Shown in pieces: positions 10,740 through 19,860 of a stretch of DNA of 52,500 nt. How positions within the stretch are numbered: the stretch's first letter is position 1; the number at the start of each line of letters is the position of its first letter. The translations under genes were made by a program, and so were the position numbers. Origin of the DNA: Paenibacillus oralis. Its GTDB lineage: Bacteria > Bacillota > Bacilli > Paenibacillales > Paenibacillaceae. The notes below the pieces were generated by a model, which had not been told where the DNA came from, searched no databases, and saw only the letters and a list, made by a program, of their open reading frames with translations. The DNA lies in NCBI RefSeq assembly GCF_003863965.1, contig NZ_RRCN01000001.1, positions 1,956,175 to 2,008,674 on the forward strand. The letters are read 5' to 3'.

Positions 10740-11687
10740 ATGTTTCAAAAACGGTTTTACATTTCTGTATTGCTTGTTATGATGTCGCTTGTTGCCGTAT
10801 TGTCCGGATGCACCGCCGAGAAGGAGCCGAAGGAAGCGTTAAGCAGCGCGGCCCTGCATGCGCTCGGCATGGATTCTTTCGTCTTGGAGAGCCGTATTAA
10901 AATTTCGGATCTGACCGTAAACGCGAAATCGTTAAATCCGAATATCGGTGCGATCCTCTCGGTGTTTCCAAACGCCGAAATCAACATACGGCAGCTTTAC
11001 CGCAAAGACCCGATGCAAACCGAAGGACAGCTGGAAATTATACTGGCCGGCAAAGTGGCCACAACCATTACGGCTCCGTTCGTGATGACGAAGGAGAAGC
11101 TGTACCTCCAGGTTCCGAGCATTCCGTTTTTGCCGATGCCAGAGTCCGTTACGGGGAAATTTGTCGAGCTGGATTGGCAGGAGCTGGCGAAGCAAAGCGG
11201 TGAGGGGCTTAACCCGGATCTGCTCGACCCGGAGAAGACGCAGAAGCTTGGAGCGGAGTTGGCCGTGACGGTATTTGGAGAGTTTGAGCCGGACCCATAT
11301 TTTAAAACGATCGATCCGGAGGAAGCGGAGCTGCCGGAAGGCGTCAAAGCAAAGCAGGTCGTCCGGTTCGAAGTAACAAACGATGCGGCTGCAGAGGCTG
11401 CCGAAAAAGTTATCCACAATATGCTGCCGATAGTTCTTGATAATCTGCAAATTCACCAGTTTACCGTAAATACGGCTATCGATGGGGATAACTATCCCGT
11501 TTATCAGGCGCTTAACGCTGATGTGGAGTTTAACGATGTACAAACGAAAGATAAGGTAAAAGTGGCGCTGCAGGCGACCAGCACTTATAGCCATATCAAT
11601 GAAAAACCGGTGTTCGAAATCGGAATCCCGGACGATACGATCACGCTGGATAAGTTTAAGGAAGAGATGCGTAGCTTCGGCTATTAA
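10740..11687 (+). CDS. Putative lipoprotein of unknown function
   Basis: The 315-aa protein has a signal peptide ending in the lipobox LSGC (Cys23 in VAVLSGCTAEKEP), so it should be lipid-anchored on the outer face of the membrane. The rest is a soluble beta-rich chain resembling the LolA/LppX-like fold of DUF6612-type Firmicute lipoproteins; that match is by impression only. GGGGAG precedes ATG 10740. It is probably co-transcribed with the YitT-type gene. No function is assigned. Confidence 0.75.
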   Translation: MFQKRFYISVLLVMMSLVAVLSGCTAEKEPKEALSSAALHALGMDSFVLESRIKISDLTVNAKSLNPNIGAILSVFPNAEINIRQLYRKDPMQTEGQLEIILAGKVATTITAPFVMTKEKLYLQVPSIPFLPMPESVTGKFVELDWQELAKQSGEGLNPDLLDPEKTQKLGAELAVTVFGEFEPDPYFKTIDPEEAELPEGVKAKQVVRFEVTNDAAAEAAEKVIHNMLPIVLDNLQIHQFTVNTAIDGDNYPVYQALNADVEFNDVQTKDKVKVALQATSTYSHINEKPVFEIGIPDDTITLDKFKEEMRSFGY

Positions 11688-11704
11688 TGGAATAAATAAC
11701 GGCG

Positions 11705-11746
11705 AAACCTCCAAAATCCCTTTCACTGGGCCTGGAGGTTTTATTT
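11705..11746. terminator. Bidirectional terminator between the lipoprotein gene and tadA
   Basis: AAACCTCCA pairs with TGGAGGTTTT across a 19-nt loop, with TTATTTTT on the plus side and A-rich sequence on the other. Confidence 0.75.
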
Positions 11747-11757
11747 TTCAGGGACCA

Positions 11758-12255
<498 letters not shown>

Positions 12256-12299
12256 TCAGTTCAACTCCTTCTAAGGTGTTCATCCCCAGGTTTGTCCAA

Positions 12300-12313
12300 C
12301 GAACAAGCATTCG
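12300..12313. promoter_or_regulatory. LexA-box-like palindrome upstream of tadA
   Basis: CGAACAAGCATTCG matches the Gram-positive SOS box CGAAC-N4-GTTCG with one mismatch, inside a longer inverted repeat (CAACGAA...TTCGTTG). It is about 50 bp from the tadA start. Confidence 0.4.
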
Positions 12314-12325
12314 TTGTTAACATGT

Positions 12326-12419
12326 TGTGCATAACACTGTGCATAAGCGGGTTATTATCCCCACTATTATACACATATTATACTTTGGTCCTGTTGATAT
12401 GTTAATAGTATGTGGATAA
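12326..12419. promoter_or_regulatory. DnaA-box cluster between tadA and the kinase gene
   Basis: Five 9-mers match or nearly match TTATNCACA within 94 bp. They are TTATGCACA (minus strand) at 12326-12334 and 12338-12346, TTATCCCCA (one mismatch) at 12355-12363, TTATACACA at 12367-12375, and TTATCCACA (minus strand) at 12411-12419. The intergenic region is AT-rich. Oriented DnaA-box clusters outside oriC are known in B. subtilis, where they limit initiation. Confidence 0.65.
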
Positions 12420-12520
12420 GTAGCACTTATATCTACATTTTATGGCGCATACAACCCAAGCACCAACATTATAGGCATTTTTTCTTATTGTAGGGAAACG
12501 ATCTGGGAATTTCAACGTCT

Positions 12521-12548
12521 TTGCAAAACTTGTCGTAAAAGGTATGAT
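12521..12548 (+). promoter_or_regulatory. Promoter of the sensor kinase gene
   Basis: TTGCAA (12521-12526), a 16-bp spacer and TATGAT (12543-12548). It lies about 100 bp after the last DnaA-like box. Confidence 0.65.
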
Positions 12549-12613
12549 GAAAGTAGAAAATTACGGATTACCATAAAAACCCATTACTATGGCTCTAGAA
12601 GTGGGGTGAAACT

Positions 12614-14518
12614 TTGACTATAAAAACCAAACTTGCTTTGATCATCTCATGTTTTGCCATGATCATCTTGTCCTTGAATATCGTGCTAAGTTATTTCTCG
12701 ACCCGGGACAATTTGCGCAAAGACCGGGAAGCGAACATGATGCTGACGGCCAAGCATATCGCTCTTGCTGTCGAACAGAGTCGTTCGGTGTATAATTATG
12801 TCAAGCTTTCTCTTGGGGACAAAATGAACGGCAGGATGGTGGACGGGATTCTTCATATGACCAGCCCGGAACGGATTGTGCGTGAATCCCTCGGCACCAA
12901 TGACAGCCTGTTGGAGATTAGCGGTTTTAATCCACAGCAAATCGATCAGGATCATCTCTTATTCGGGACCTATGAATACAAAAATGACGGCATGGTGGAA
13001 AGGGCCGTTCGGGAATCGATCAGTCAAAAGAAAAGCCTGATGTACGACACGATGATTAATAACGAGCATGTCCTGGTCAGCTATGTTCCGATTATTCCGA
13101 ACAAACAGGCGCCTTACGTGATTCGCATTATCTCCAGCTATGAACCGTTCGCAGGCGCCATCTCGAAGCAAGTGATCAGCCAGTTTATGGTTTCGGTCAG
13201 CCTGCTGGTTTTGATGATTTTGACCAGTTACTGGATGGCGGGCCGTCTGATTCTGCCGATTCGGAATATTCTTGACCAGGTCAATGAGCTGTCCTCCGGG
13301 CAGTTTGAAGCCAGGCTTCAAGTGGAGCGGAAGGATGAGTTGGGCCTGCTGGCCAACAAAATCAACGCGATGGCCGACAGCTTGGGCAACTACACCAAGG
13401 AATTAACGCAGAAAAATGAAGAAAACCGGTCCATGAAAGAATATTTGGAATCGATCATCAGCCAGACCGCCGATGCCATTCATATTACGGATGTCGAGGG
13501 ACGGGTAAAGTTGGTGAACCCCGCCTTTGAGAGCTTGTACGGGTGGACGAGCGAAGAGATCATCGGTTCCCGCCTTGAGTTGACTCCTCCCTTTGAGGAA
13601 GAGGAGAACAGGCCGGCCTGGCGCCAGGAGGAGGAGTCCGTCGGCAAGGCGGCCTCCGTTGTGACGGAAACGGTACGTCTGCGCAAGGATGGCGGCCGCG
13701 TCGAGGTAGGCGTCAGCGTATCGCCGATTTATGACCAGAAAGGTAAAATTACGGCGTTTATCAGCATTTCCCGGGACATGACGGAACACAATAAGATGGA
13801 TGAACTGCTGCGCCGCTCGGAAAAGTTGACCACGGTCGGCCAGCTGGCGGCGGGAGTCGCCCATGAAATCCGCAATCCGCTGACAACGCTGCGGGGGTTT
13901 CTGCAAATGCAGCAGCAGACCAAAACGATCAATACGATGCATACGGATGTCATGCTGGCCGAACTGGACCGGATTAACCTGATCGTCGGCGAATTTTTGA
14001 TTCTCGCAAAGCCGCAGGCCGTGCAATTTCAAACGAAGGATGTTCGTTTCACGCTGGGGGACGTCGTCTCTTTATTGGATAGCGAGGCGCACTTACATAA
14101 TATCGCGTTCGAGGTTCTTTTCTCGCAGCAGCCTGTATTGGTGCATTGTGAGGAAAATCAACTTAAGCAGGTGTTTATCAATGTGCTGAAAAACGCCATG
14201 GAGGCTATGCCGAAAGGCGGGAAAATCACCCTTCAGCTGGAGGCGGACGATAGCCGCCAAGCGGTGCTGCGGGTGATTGACGAGGGTGAGGGCATCGCGA
14301 AGGAGCGGCTGCTCAAGCTGGGAGAGCCCTTCTACACGAACAAGGAAAAGGGGACCGGTTTGGGGCTGATGGTAAGCCAGCGGATTATCGAGAGCCATCG
14401 GGGAACGCTGCTGATCGAAAGCGAATTGGGCAAGGGCACGGTCGTCACGATTACGTTGCCGCTGGCTTCTGCGGAGGAAGCCGCGGACTCCGAAGAGCCG
14501 GCGGATTTGGCCGATTAG
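12614..14518 (+). CDS. Membrane PAS-domain sensor histidine kinase (sporulation-kinase type)
   Basis: In order, the 634-aa protein has TM1 (about 6-27), an extracellular domain (about 30-188), TM2 (about 190-212), HAMP (about 210-265), PAS (about 275-390), a HisKA domain with His417 (VAHEIRNPLTTLRGFLQ) and an ATPase domain with N, G1 (DEGEGI) and G2 (GTGLGL) boxes. The HEIRNPLT form is that of the phosphorelay kinases KinA to KinE, which feed Spo0F; spo0F itself lies at 39761. No response regulator gene is adjacent, which fits an orphan phosphorelay kinase. The start is TTG behind GGGGTGA. Signal and partner are inferred. Confidence 0.85.
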   Translation: MTIKTKLALIISCFAMIILSLNIVLSYFSTRDNLRKDREANMMLTAKHIALAVEQSRSVYNYVKLSLGDKMNGRMVDGILHMTSPERIVRESLGTNDSLLEISGFNPQQIDQDHLLFGTYEYKNDGMVERAVRESISQKKSLMYDTMINNEHVLVSYVPIIPNKQAPYVIRIISSYEPFAGAISKQVISQFMVSVSLLVLMILTSYWMAGRLILPIRNILDQVNELSSGQFEARLQVERKDELGLLANKINAMADSLGNYTKELTQKNEENRSMKEYLESIISQTADAIHITDVEGRVKLVNPAFESLYGWTSEEIIGSRLELTPPFEEEENRPAWRQEEESVGKAASVVTETVRLRKDGGRVEVGVSVSPIYDQKGKITAFISISRDMTEHNKMDELLRRSEKLTTVGQLAAGVAHEIRNPLTTLRGFLQMQQQTKTINTMHTDVMLAELDRINLIVGEFLILAKPQAVQFQTKDVRFTLGDVVSLLDSEAHLHNIAFEVLFSQQPVLVHCEENQLKQVFINVLKNAMEAMPKGGKITLQLEADDSRQAVLRVIDEGEGIAKERLLKLGEPFYTNKEKGTGLGLMVSQRIIESHRGTLLIESELGKGTVVTITLPLASAEEAADSEEPADLAD

Positions 14519-14571
14519 CCGCAGGCAAGGCGGCTTGAATTTTACAAAAGACGGGTGGATAAGGGTACATC

Positions 14572-15276
14572 ATGCGGATTAACAAATTTATCAGTGAGAC
14601 AGGCTATTGCTCCCGGCGCGAAGCGGACAAGCTGGTGGAGTCGGGGAAAGTGACGATAAACGGAGTCACCGCCGTGCTGGGCAGCCAGGCCGAACCGGGC
14701 GACGATGTGCGGGTCGAGGGGAAGCCGATTGCGCCTAAGCGGGCCAAACACGTCTATATTGCGTTGAATAAGCCGGTAGGGATCACAAGTACCACGGAGA
14801 GCCATGTCAAAGGCAATATCGTCGATTTTGTCGGACATCTGGAGCGGATTTTTCCGATCGGCCGCCTCGATAAAGACTCGGAGGGGCTTATTTTGCTGAC
14901 GAGCGACGGGGATATCGTCAACAAAATTTTGCGGGCCGAAGGCAAACACGAGAAAGAATATATCGTGACGGTGGACCGTCCGATGACGCCCGGCTTCTTG
15001 AAGGCGATGAGCGAAGGTGTGAAGATTTTAGGCCAGATGACCTTGCCCTGCAAAGTGACCCGGGTTGCGGACCGGGTGTTTCGGATTATTTTAACGGAGG
15101 GAAAAAACCGGCAAATCCGCAGGATGTGCAGCGCGTTGGGTTATGAGGTACGCAAGCTGCAGCGGATCCGGATCATGAATATCCACCTGGGTGAACAAAA
15201 GGCTGGCACTTGGCGGGATTTGACCGAGCAGGAGAAGCGGGAGCTTGGCGAAGCGCTGAATTATCCGCTGATCTGA
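14572..15276 (+). CDS. rRNA pseudouridine synthase (RsuA/RluB/E/F family)
   Basis: The 234-aa protein has an N-terminal S4 RNA-binding domain (1-60) and the catalytic domain with Asp100 in [14 protein letters not shown]. The late [17 protein letters not shown] motif is also present. [19 protein letters not shown] and the overall pattern are closest to RluF (23S rRNA U2604), but the target cannot be fixed from sequence alone. AAGGG lies upstream of ATG 14572. It starts 53 bp after the kinase and ends at a terminator. Confidence 0.88.
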   Translation: MRINKFISETGYCSRREADKLVESGKVTINGVTAVLGSQAEPGDDVRVEGKPIAPKRAKHVYIALNKPVGITSTTESHVKGNIVDFVGHLERIFPIGRLDKDSEGLILLTSDGDIVNKILRAEGKHEKEYIVTVDRPMTPGFLKAMSEGVKILGQMTLPCKVTRVADRVFRIILTEGKNRQIRRMCSALGYEVRKLQRIRIMNIHLGEQKAGTWRDLTEQEKRELGEALNYPLI

Positions 15277-15305
15277 ACCTGAAAAAACGAAGCTGCAACA
15301 AACGA

Positions 15306-15336
15306 AGGCAGACCCTGAAGCGAGGGCCTGCCTTTA
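15306..15336 (+). terminator. Terminator after the pseudouridine synthase gene
   Basis: AGGCAGACCCT pairs with AGGGCCTGCCT (one mismatch), followed by TTTA. Confidence 0.75.
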
Positions 15337-15383
15337 TGGTTTCCGCGCGCCGCTAGCGGCTGCGGAAGATGTGTATGGCGCCG

Positions 15384-16175
15384 TTAGTGCGCCGCGGTAA
15401 CGCCGAGCTGTTGATTCCTGTCCACATATTTGCGGATGATCGACACTTCGACCCGGCGGTTTTGGGCTCTTCCTGCCGCCGTATCGTTGCCGGCGACGGG
15501 GTGATATTCACCGTAGCCGATCGCGCTGAATTTCTTCGGATCCAGGTTGGTGTTCAGCAGCAGGATCTTCATGAAGTTCAAGGCGCGCTCCGCGCTCAAA
15601 TCCCAGTTGGACGGGAATTCATACGTGGAGATCGGCACGTTGTCCGTATGCCCCGAAACGATCACTTCATAATCCGGAAACTCCTGCAGCATCGTCGAGA
15701 TCGCTTTGGCGAGCTGACGGGATTCCGGCTTGACCACGGCTTTGCCCGAAGCGAACAGCGCTTTGTCGCTGATGGTGATCATTAACTGCGATTGGTTGAG
15801 CTTCGTATCCAGATCCTCGGTCAGCCCGTTTTCCTTGATATAATTGTCCAGCTGCCGCTTCAGGGCCTCCAGGCTTTCCTGTTCCTTGCGCATCAGCTCG
15901 GTATTGCTCATGGAAGAGGTTTCGCGCTGCCGGTCTTGCCCCATGTTCTCGTTTTGGGTCATGGACGTTTGCTCCAAAATGCCGACACTTCCGGTAAGGA
16001 TGCTGTTAAACGCCTGGCTCATTTCCTCAAATTTCTTGGCGTCGATCGTACTCATGCCGAACAAAACGATAAACAGCGCCAGCAGCAGCGTCATTAAGTC
16101 AGAATAAGGGAGCAGCCAGCTTTCGTCGGCATGTTCCTCGTGATCCTGGTGTTTATTCTTTTTGCTCACCTTCAT
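15384..16175 (-). CDS. motB: Flagellar motor protein MotB
   Basis: The stator subunit binds peptidoglycan and carries the proton-site aspartate. The 263-aa protein has one transmembrane segment (about 26-43) with Asp26 in PYSDLMTLLLALFIVLF. An OmpA-like peptidoglycan-binding domain follows (about 135-250) with SGHTDNVPI and a final GRAQNRRVEVSI. Its start overlaps the end of motA by 23 bp. GGGGG lies just before ATG, and a GTG two codons later is better spaced, so the exact start is open. Confidence 0.95.
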   Translation of the reverse strand: MKVSKKNKHQDHEEHADESWLLPYSDLMTLLLALFIVLFGMSTIDAKKFEEMSQAFNSILTGSVGILEQTSMTQNENMGQDRQRETSSMSNTELMRKEQESLEALKRQLDNYIKENGLTEDLDTKLNQSQLMITISDKALFASGKAVVKPESRQLAKAISTMLQEFPDYEVIVSGHTDNVPISTYEFPSNWDLSAERALNFMKILLLNTNLDPKKFSAIGYGEYHPVAGNDTAAGRAQNRRVEVSIIRKYVDRNQQLGVTAAH

Positions 16176-16956
16176 TTACCCCCTTTTCTAAAATTTCCGC
16201 ACGTTCGGCAGGGGTTAAGAACACGGCCAGCTTCTGTTGAATCGCGATGGTGGACACGCCGGATTGGATCGACAGCAGCCCCTCCACCATCATTAACTTC
16301 ACTTCCATCTCTTTTTTGGAGAGACGTTTCAATTTATTGGCGATCGGATGCCACAGCACATAACCGGTAAAAATACCAAATACGGTAGCGATAAAAGCCC
16401 CGGAAATCGCGTGGGACAATTTTTCAATATCGCTCATATCCGAGAGGGCCGCAATCAAGCCGACTACGGCGCCGAGAACGCCGAGGGTAGGCGCGTACAT
16501 CCCGGCCTGGGCAAAAATCTGCGCCCCGACTTTATGCCGTTCTTCGGTAGCCGCAATGTCCTCCGTAAGTACATCCTGAACGAATTCCTGGTCGTTTCCG
16601 TCGATGATCATACGCATGCCCCCGCGCAAAAAGTCATCGTTGATTTCTTCGACTTTTGCTTCCAAGGCCAAGAGTCCTTCGCGCCGGGTAATCGTAGCCC
16701 ACTCCGTAAATAGGGTAATCAGCTCGGCTTTGGTGATCATCTTCGGTTGAGAGACGATCAATTTGAGCAGCTTGGGGAACTTCTTCATGTCAGCCGTAGG
16801 GAAGGCCATGAACAGCGACGCCGCGGTCCCGACGAATATAATGACAAAGGCCGCAGGGTTGGAGATCAAGCTCTCAATAGGCGCGCCTTTCAAAAACATC
16901 CCCACGATAAGCGCAACAAGTCCAAGAATAAGTCCAATAATCGATGAAATTTCCAT
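16153..16956 (-). CDS. motA: Flagellar motor protein MotA
   Basis: MotA is the ion-channel stator subunit paired with MotB. The 267-aa protein has four hydrophobic segments (about 5-22, 32-50, 150-172 and 182-205). The cytoplasmic loop keeps REGLLALE and the conserved GMYAPTLGVLGAVVGLIAAL. GAGGTG precedes ATG by 4 bases. Its upstream region holds a sigma-D-type promoter. The pair stands alone here; no other flagellar genes are in the window. Confidence 0.96.
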   Translation of the reverse strand: MEISSIIGLILGLVALIVGMFLKGAPIESLISNPAAFVIIFVGTAASLFMAFPTADMKKFPKLLKLIVSQPKMITKAELITLFTEWATITRREGLLALEAKVEEINDDFLRGGMRMIIDGNDQEFVQDVLTEDIAATEERHKVGAQIFAQAGMYAPTLGVLGAVVGLIAALSDMSDIEKLSHAISGAFIATVFGIFTGYVLWHPIANKLKRLSKKEMEVKLMMVEGLLSIQSGVSTIAIQQKLAVFLTPAERAEILEKGVNEGEQKE

Positions 16957-17053
16957 TGTACACCTCGTCCTTGAGTTAAATTGAATCCTTTCTTTTCTTT
17001 CCGCATCCTTGCGGAAAAGACGTTACTGCTGCCTAAAAAAAGATTTATCTATT

Positions 17054-17080
17054 TTATCGACAGTTTTGGCTTTTTTTTTA
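17054..17080 (-). promoter_or_regulatory. Sigma-D-type promoter of motAB
   Basis: On the minus strand TAAA (17080-17077), a 15-bp spacer and GTCGATAA (17061-17054) match the motility sigma-D consensus (TAAA-N15-GCCGATAW). It lies about 100 bp upstream of motA. Confidence 0.7.
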
Positions 17081-17146
17081 AGTGGTTTTTTCCGGTATAA
17101 TAAGAACATGGCCTGAATGCTAAGGCTATCAAGGGAGGATATAACG

Positions 17147-17440
17147 GTGGGCGTAAAGCACGGAAGGGATTATGAATATATTTTGGCCGACTTGACGGAA
17201 GCGGTGGGCCGGATTTCCGATAGCTATCTTTTCTTTGATATGGAATTGTCGGAGTGGGCGGGATTGGCTGATGCAGAGCGGGCCGAAGTGCAGGAGGCGC
17301 TGGCTGAGGACCTGTTTTTTGCGTTAGGTGCGGAACCCGTCATTGAGGTTGGAAGCGCGATCGTTATCTATGACCCGGAGGGGCACCGCATCAATGTTCT
17401 GATCGGGGACGAAGAGCTTACTTCCGTGGCTTTGATCTAG
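17147..17440 (+). CDS. Hypothetical protein
   Basis: The 97-aa acidic cytoplasmic protein shows no family that I recognise. It has an alpha-helical first half (EYILADLTEAVGRIS and AERAEVQEALAEDLFFALG) and a short beta-rich C-terminus (GSAIVIYDPEGHRINVLIG). The GTG start at 17147 is chosen because GGGAGG at 17133-17138 lies 8 bases upstream. TATAAT at 17096-17101 may be its -10. It is divergent from motA. Confidence 0.65.
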   Translation: MGVKHGRDYEYILADLTEAVGRISDSYLFFDMELSEWAGLADAERAEVQEALAEDLFFALGAEPVIEVGSAIVIYDPEGHRINVLIGDEELTSVALI

Positions 17441-17613
17441 GGAAATTTGGTTTGACCCGGGGTTCCATGGTAAAATAGTTAGTCAGGAAGCAGTACGCAT
17501 GTTCAGGTCGTTTGCAGAATAGAATAGTAGAGGACGGGGCCGGAAGCTTAGGTCCCGATGCGCCAGGGGATACTTACATAACAAGGAGTTCTTGAAGAGA
17601 ACGGGGAGGATAA

Positions 17614-17916
17614 ATGATGCCGTTTACACCGCAAGAAGTACAAGCGCATTTGGAAAAGCTGGAAGGCTGGGAACTTGAGGAAGGACGATGGATCTTCCGC
17701 AAATATACGTTCTCCAATTTTATGAAGGGTATTGCTTTCGTGGATGAGGTAGCCGCGATTTCAGAAGCGTTTAATCATCACCCGTTTATTACGATCGACT
17801 ATAAAACCGTGACGCTCCGGCTGACCTCATGGGAAGAAGGCGGAATTACGGCAGTGGATATTAAAGAAGCGCAGCAATATAACGAGGCGTTTGAGAAAAT
17901 GCGCGCCGCAGATTAG
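17614..17916 (+). CDS. Pterin-4-alpha-carbinolamine dehydratase
   Basis: The 100-aa protein has the family signature in SEAFNHHPFITIDYKTVTLR followed by LTSWEEGGIT. The paired histidines and the following tyrosine form the active site that dehydrates 4a-hydroxytetrahydropterin. GGGGAGGA precedes two adjacent ATG codons (17614 and 17617); either could be used. No aromatic amino acid hydroxylase gene is nearby, so the role in this organism is unclear. A leader of about 120 nt precedes it, with a possible promoter (TTGGTT-18-TAAAAT near 17447-17476). Confidence 0.9.
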   Translation: MMPFTPQEVQAHLEKLEGWELEEGRWIFRKYTFSNFMKGIAFVDEVAAISEAFNHHPFITIDYKTVTLRLTSWEEGGITAVDIKEAQQYNEAFEKMRAAD

Positions 17917-17928
17917 GCCAGGCAAAAA

Positions 17929-17970
17929 ACGCCCGCCGGAAACGCTTAAGTTTCCGGCGGGCGTACTTTT
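17929..17970. terminator. Bidirectional terminator between the dehydratase and cytochrome c genes
   Basis: ACGCCCGCCGGAAA pairs perfectly with TTTCCGGCGGGCGT around an 8-nt loop. CTTTT follows on the plus strand and AAAAAA precedes it, giving a T run on the minus strand. Confidence 0.93.
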
Positions 17971-17979
17971 CGTGTGCAG

Positions 17980-18339
17980 TTATTTTTTCTCCGCGAGCCA
18001 CATTGCGACGTTGGCAATCTCTTCATCCTTCAACCGGTCTTTGAAGGAAGGCATCATTCCGCCTTTGCCTTTGGCGATAATGCCGTAAAGCTGGTCAGCC
18101 GTCAGTTCGGCGCCGATCTTTTGCAGATTCGGTCCCGCGCCCCCTTGCAACTGATCTCCGTGGCAGGTGATGCAGTTTGCTTTTACGGTGGCTTCGGCTT
18201 GTTCCGCATTCATCGTAATTTCAGGCAATTGCGGTTTGGCTTCCTTAGCGGCCTGCTCCCGGCTCGGCAGGGTGAACATCAGTACGACGGCCATAGCGCA
18301 AGCAACGAGAAACAATCCGCTCATGATCCACTTTTGCAT
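17980..18339 (-). CDS. Membrane-anchored c-type cytochrome
   Basis: The 119-aa protein has an N-terminal hydrophobic segment (about 5-24, likely an uncleaved anchor). A single haem c domain follows with Cys56-Ile-Thr-Cys59-His60, and the axial methionine is in GGMMPSF (95-96). Its size and layout resemble the small cytochromes c-550 and c-551 of Bacillus (CccA, CccB), which carry electrons on the outer face of the membrane. ATG 18339 has AGGAGGGG about 8 bases upstream. It is a single gene between terminators. Confidence 0.9.
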   Translation of the reverse strand: MQKWIMSGLFLVACAMAVVLMFTLPSREQAAKEAKPQLPEITMNAEQAEATVKANCITCHGDQLQGGAGPNLQKIGAELTADQLYGIIAKGKGGMMPSFKDRLKDEEIANVAMWLAEKK

Positions 18340-18498
18340 TCCAATCGCCCCTCCTATGTAAGCTACCTTATCCATTATAACGGAACATGCCGCCCGATCA
18401 TAGTCTTTGTGTCAAAAATAGGAACAATTCCACCGCAATCGCGGTAAAATCTGTAACAAACTTCATAGGCAAGCTCGTTCTAATGGATCGAAGGTTTT

Positions 18499-19002
18499 TT
18501 AGGATGAAGCCCGAGGCCCCCGATACACCATGCAATAAAAAGGCTTGGAGATGCCGCCAGGGGTCATTTTCTCGTAAAGGTCCGTGATAGTGAAGCCGGC
18601 CTTCTGATAAGCGCGAATCGCCCGGGTGTTCCACGTGAGCACTTCCAAATCGATCTCATGGCCCGGTTTCCGCCGCAGCGCCTCCTCGACGATCGTTGTT
18701 ACAAACCGTTTGCCGAGTCCATGTCCGCACAATTCCGGTTTCATGCCAATGCCGAGCCGCGTTACATCGTTAAGCGGGAAATATTGGGCAAATCCTGCGA
18801 GTTCTCCGCTTTCGTCCAGCACAGACACGTATTGCTCCGCTCTGATCGCCGGATTGCCGAATTCAACATCGAGCGCTTTCATTTGTTCCCAAGGAAGCCA
18901 GCTGTAGACGTCATAGGGAGAATCGTACCGCCAGGTGCAGATTTCCGCGCCGTGGCTCTCTTCCATGGGGACGATGCGAAACTGAAGAATCGGTTTATCC
19001 AT
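18499..19002 (-). CDS. GNAT family N-acetyltransferase
   Basis: The 167-aa protein has the GNAT fold. The acetyl-CoA site is GIGMKPELCGHGLGKRFVTT (motif A, Q/RxxGxG/A-like), followed by LEVLTWNTRAIRAYQKAGF (motif B), the pattern of RimI-like enzymes. The acceptor cannot be predicted. AAAGGAGG lies 6 bases before ATG. It is monocistronic and not linked to its neighbours. Confidence 0.9.
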   Translation of the reverse strand: MDKPILQFRIVPMEESHGAEICTWRYDSPYDVYSWLPWEQMKALDVEFGNPAIRAEQYVSVLDESGELAGFAQYFPLNDVTRLGIGMKPELCGHGLGKRFVTTIVEEALRRKPGHEIDLEVLTWNTRAIRAYQKAGFTITDLYEKMTPGGISKPFYCMVYRGPRASS

Positions 19003-19162
19003 TGGGATCCTCCTTTAAAACGGCATTCCTATTACCCTCACTCTAACGGGATTTACTTAACTTGTAAAGGTTCTGCCGCCTCTCGGACACCTGTGGATTT
19101 ATGGAAATCAACAAAAAATCGGTAACCTTTTGGCGTGTCGCTTCGTTATATAGATAGGGATG

Positions 19163-19202
19163 AAAAAAACCGCAAGCCAGTTCTCATGGAATCGGCTTAC
19201 GG
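19163..19202 (-). terminator. Terminator of the first NlpC/P60 gene
   Basis: On the minus strand CCGTAAGCC pairs with GGCTTGCGG, followed by a run of seven T. Confidence 0.88.
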
Positions 19203-19244
19203 CAGGCAGGTCATGTGAAACGAAAATAAAGTGCCGACGGAGGT

Positions 19245-19727
19245 TCAAGATTCCGCGGCGTAAACGGAATAACCGTATTTGCTGAGAATCCGCTTCGCGC
19301 CAACGTAGCGGTTCTCGTAATAACTGTTGCTCAACTTGTCGATCCGGATTCCTTTGGAAGAGGACGCATGGGCAAATTCTCCGTCGCCAACGTAGATGCC
19401 TACATGCGATACTTTTCCGCCACCCCGGGTGTTAAAGAAGACAAGGTCGCCGGCTTGCAGCTCGCTTTTGGACACCGCTGTACCTGCCTTGAATTGGGCT
19501 GCGGATACGCGAGGGAGCGTAACGCCCATTTGCTTAAACACATACCGCGTAAACCCGGAGCAATCAAATCCGGCCGTGCTGGTGCCGCCGTATTTGTAGG
19601 GCGTGCCGTACACGGAATCGACGATGCCGGAGAGCGAAGTTTCCTTTTCGGCCGCAAAAGCGCTTCCAGCTCCCAAGGTGAAACATAAAGCCAAACTCGT
19701 TACCGCTGCTGCTAAAGTCTTTCTCAA
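19245..19727 (-). CDS. Secreted NlpC/P60 cell-wall hydrolase 1
   Basis: The 160-aa protein has a signal peptide (cleavage near AFAAE) and an NlpC/P60 endopeptidase domain filling the rest. The triad is Cys56 (FDCSGF), His108 (SHVGIYVG) and His120 (FAHASS). Such enzymes cut peptidoglycan stem peptides. There is no LysM or SH3 wall-binding domain. The start is TTG behind GGAAGGAG. A ydaO-type riboswitch lies directly upstream. It is about 60% similar by eye to the next gene, so the two look like a tandem duplication. Confidence 0.93.
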   Translation of the reverse strand: MRKTLAAAVTSLALCFTLGAGSAFAAEKETSLSGIVDSVYGTPYKYGGTSTAGFDCSGFTRYVFKQMGVTLPRVSAAQFKAGTAVSKSELQAGDLVFFNTRGGGKVSHVGIYVGDGEFAHASSSKGIRIDKLSNSYYENRYVGAKRILSKYGYSVYAAES

Positions 19728-19739
19728 GATGTCAAACTC

Positions 19740-19860
19740 CTTCCAAGGCCTGCGAGGTTAGCTTAAGGATTCGGTTGAAGGTTCCCTATGATCCCTTTGG
19801 AGCGAGATCAATTCACCCTGATGTGGTTCCCCCGTTTCCCGGGTGCGGGGAATTCGGCAG
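19740..19860 (-). promoter_or_regulatory. Cyclic-di-AMP (ydaO/yuaA-type) riboswitch 1
   Basis: Read on the minus strand it has the ydaO core in order: CGGGGGAACCA, GGGTGAATTGATCTCG, GGGATCATAGGGAACC, CAACCGAATCC and AAGCTAACCTCGCAGGC. In Bacillus this aptamer turns off cell-wall hydrolase and osmolyte genes when cyclic di-AMP is high. The aptamer ends a few bases before the ribosome binding site with no separate terminator stem. Confidence 0.92.
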
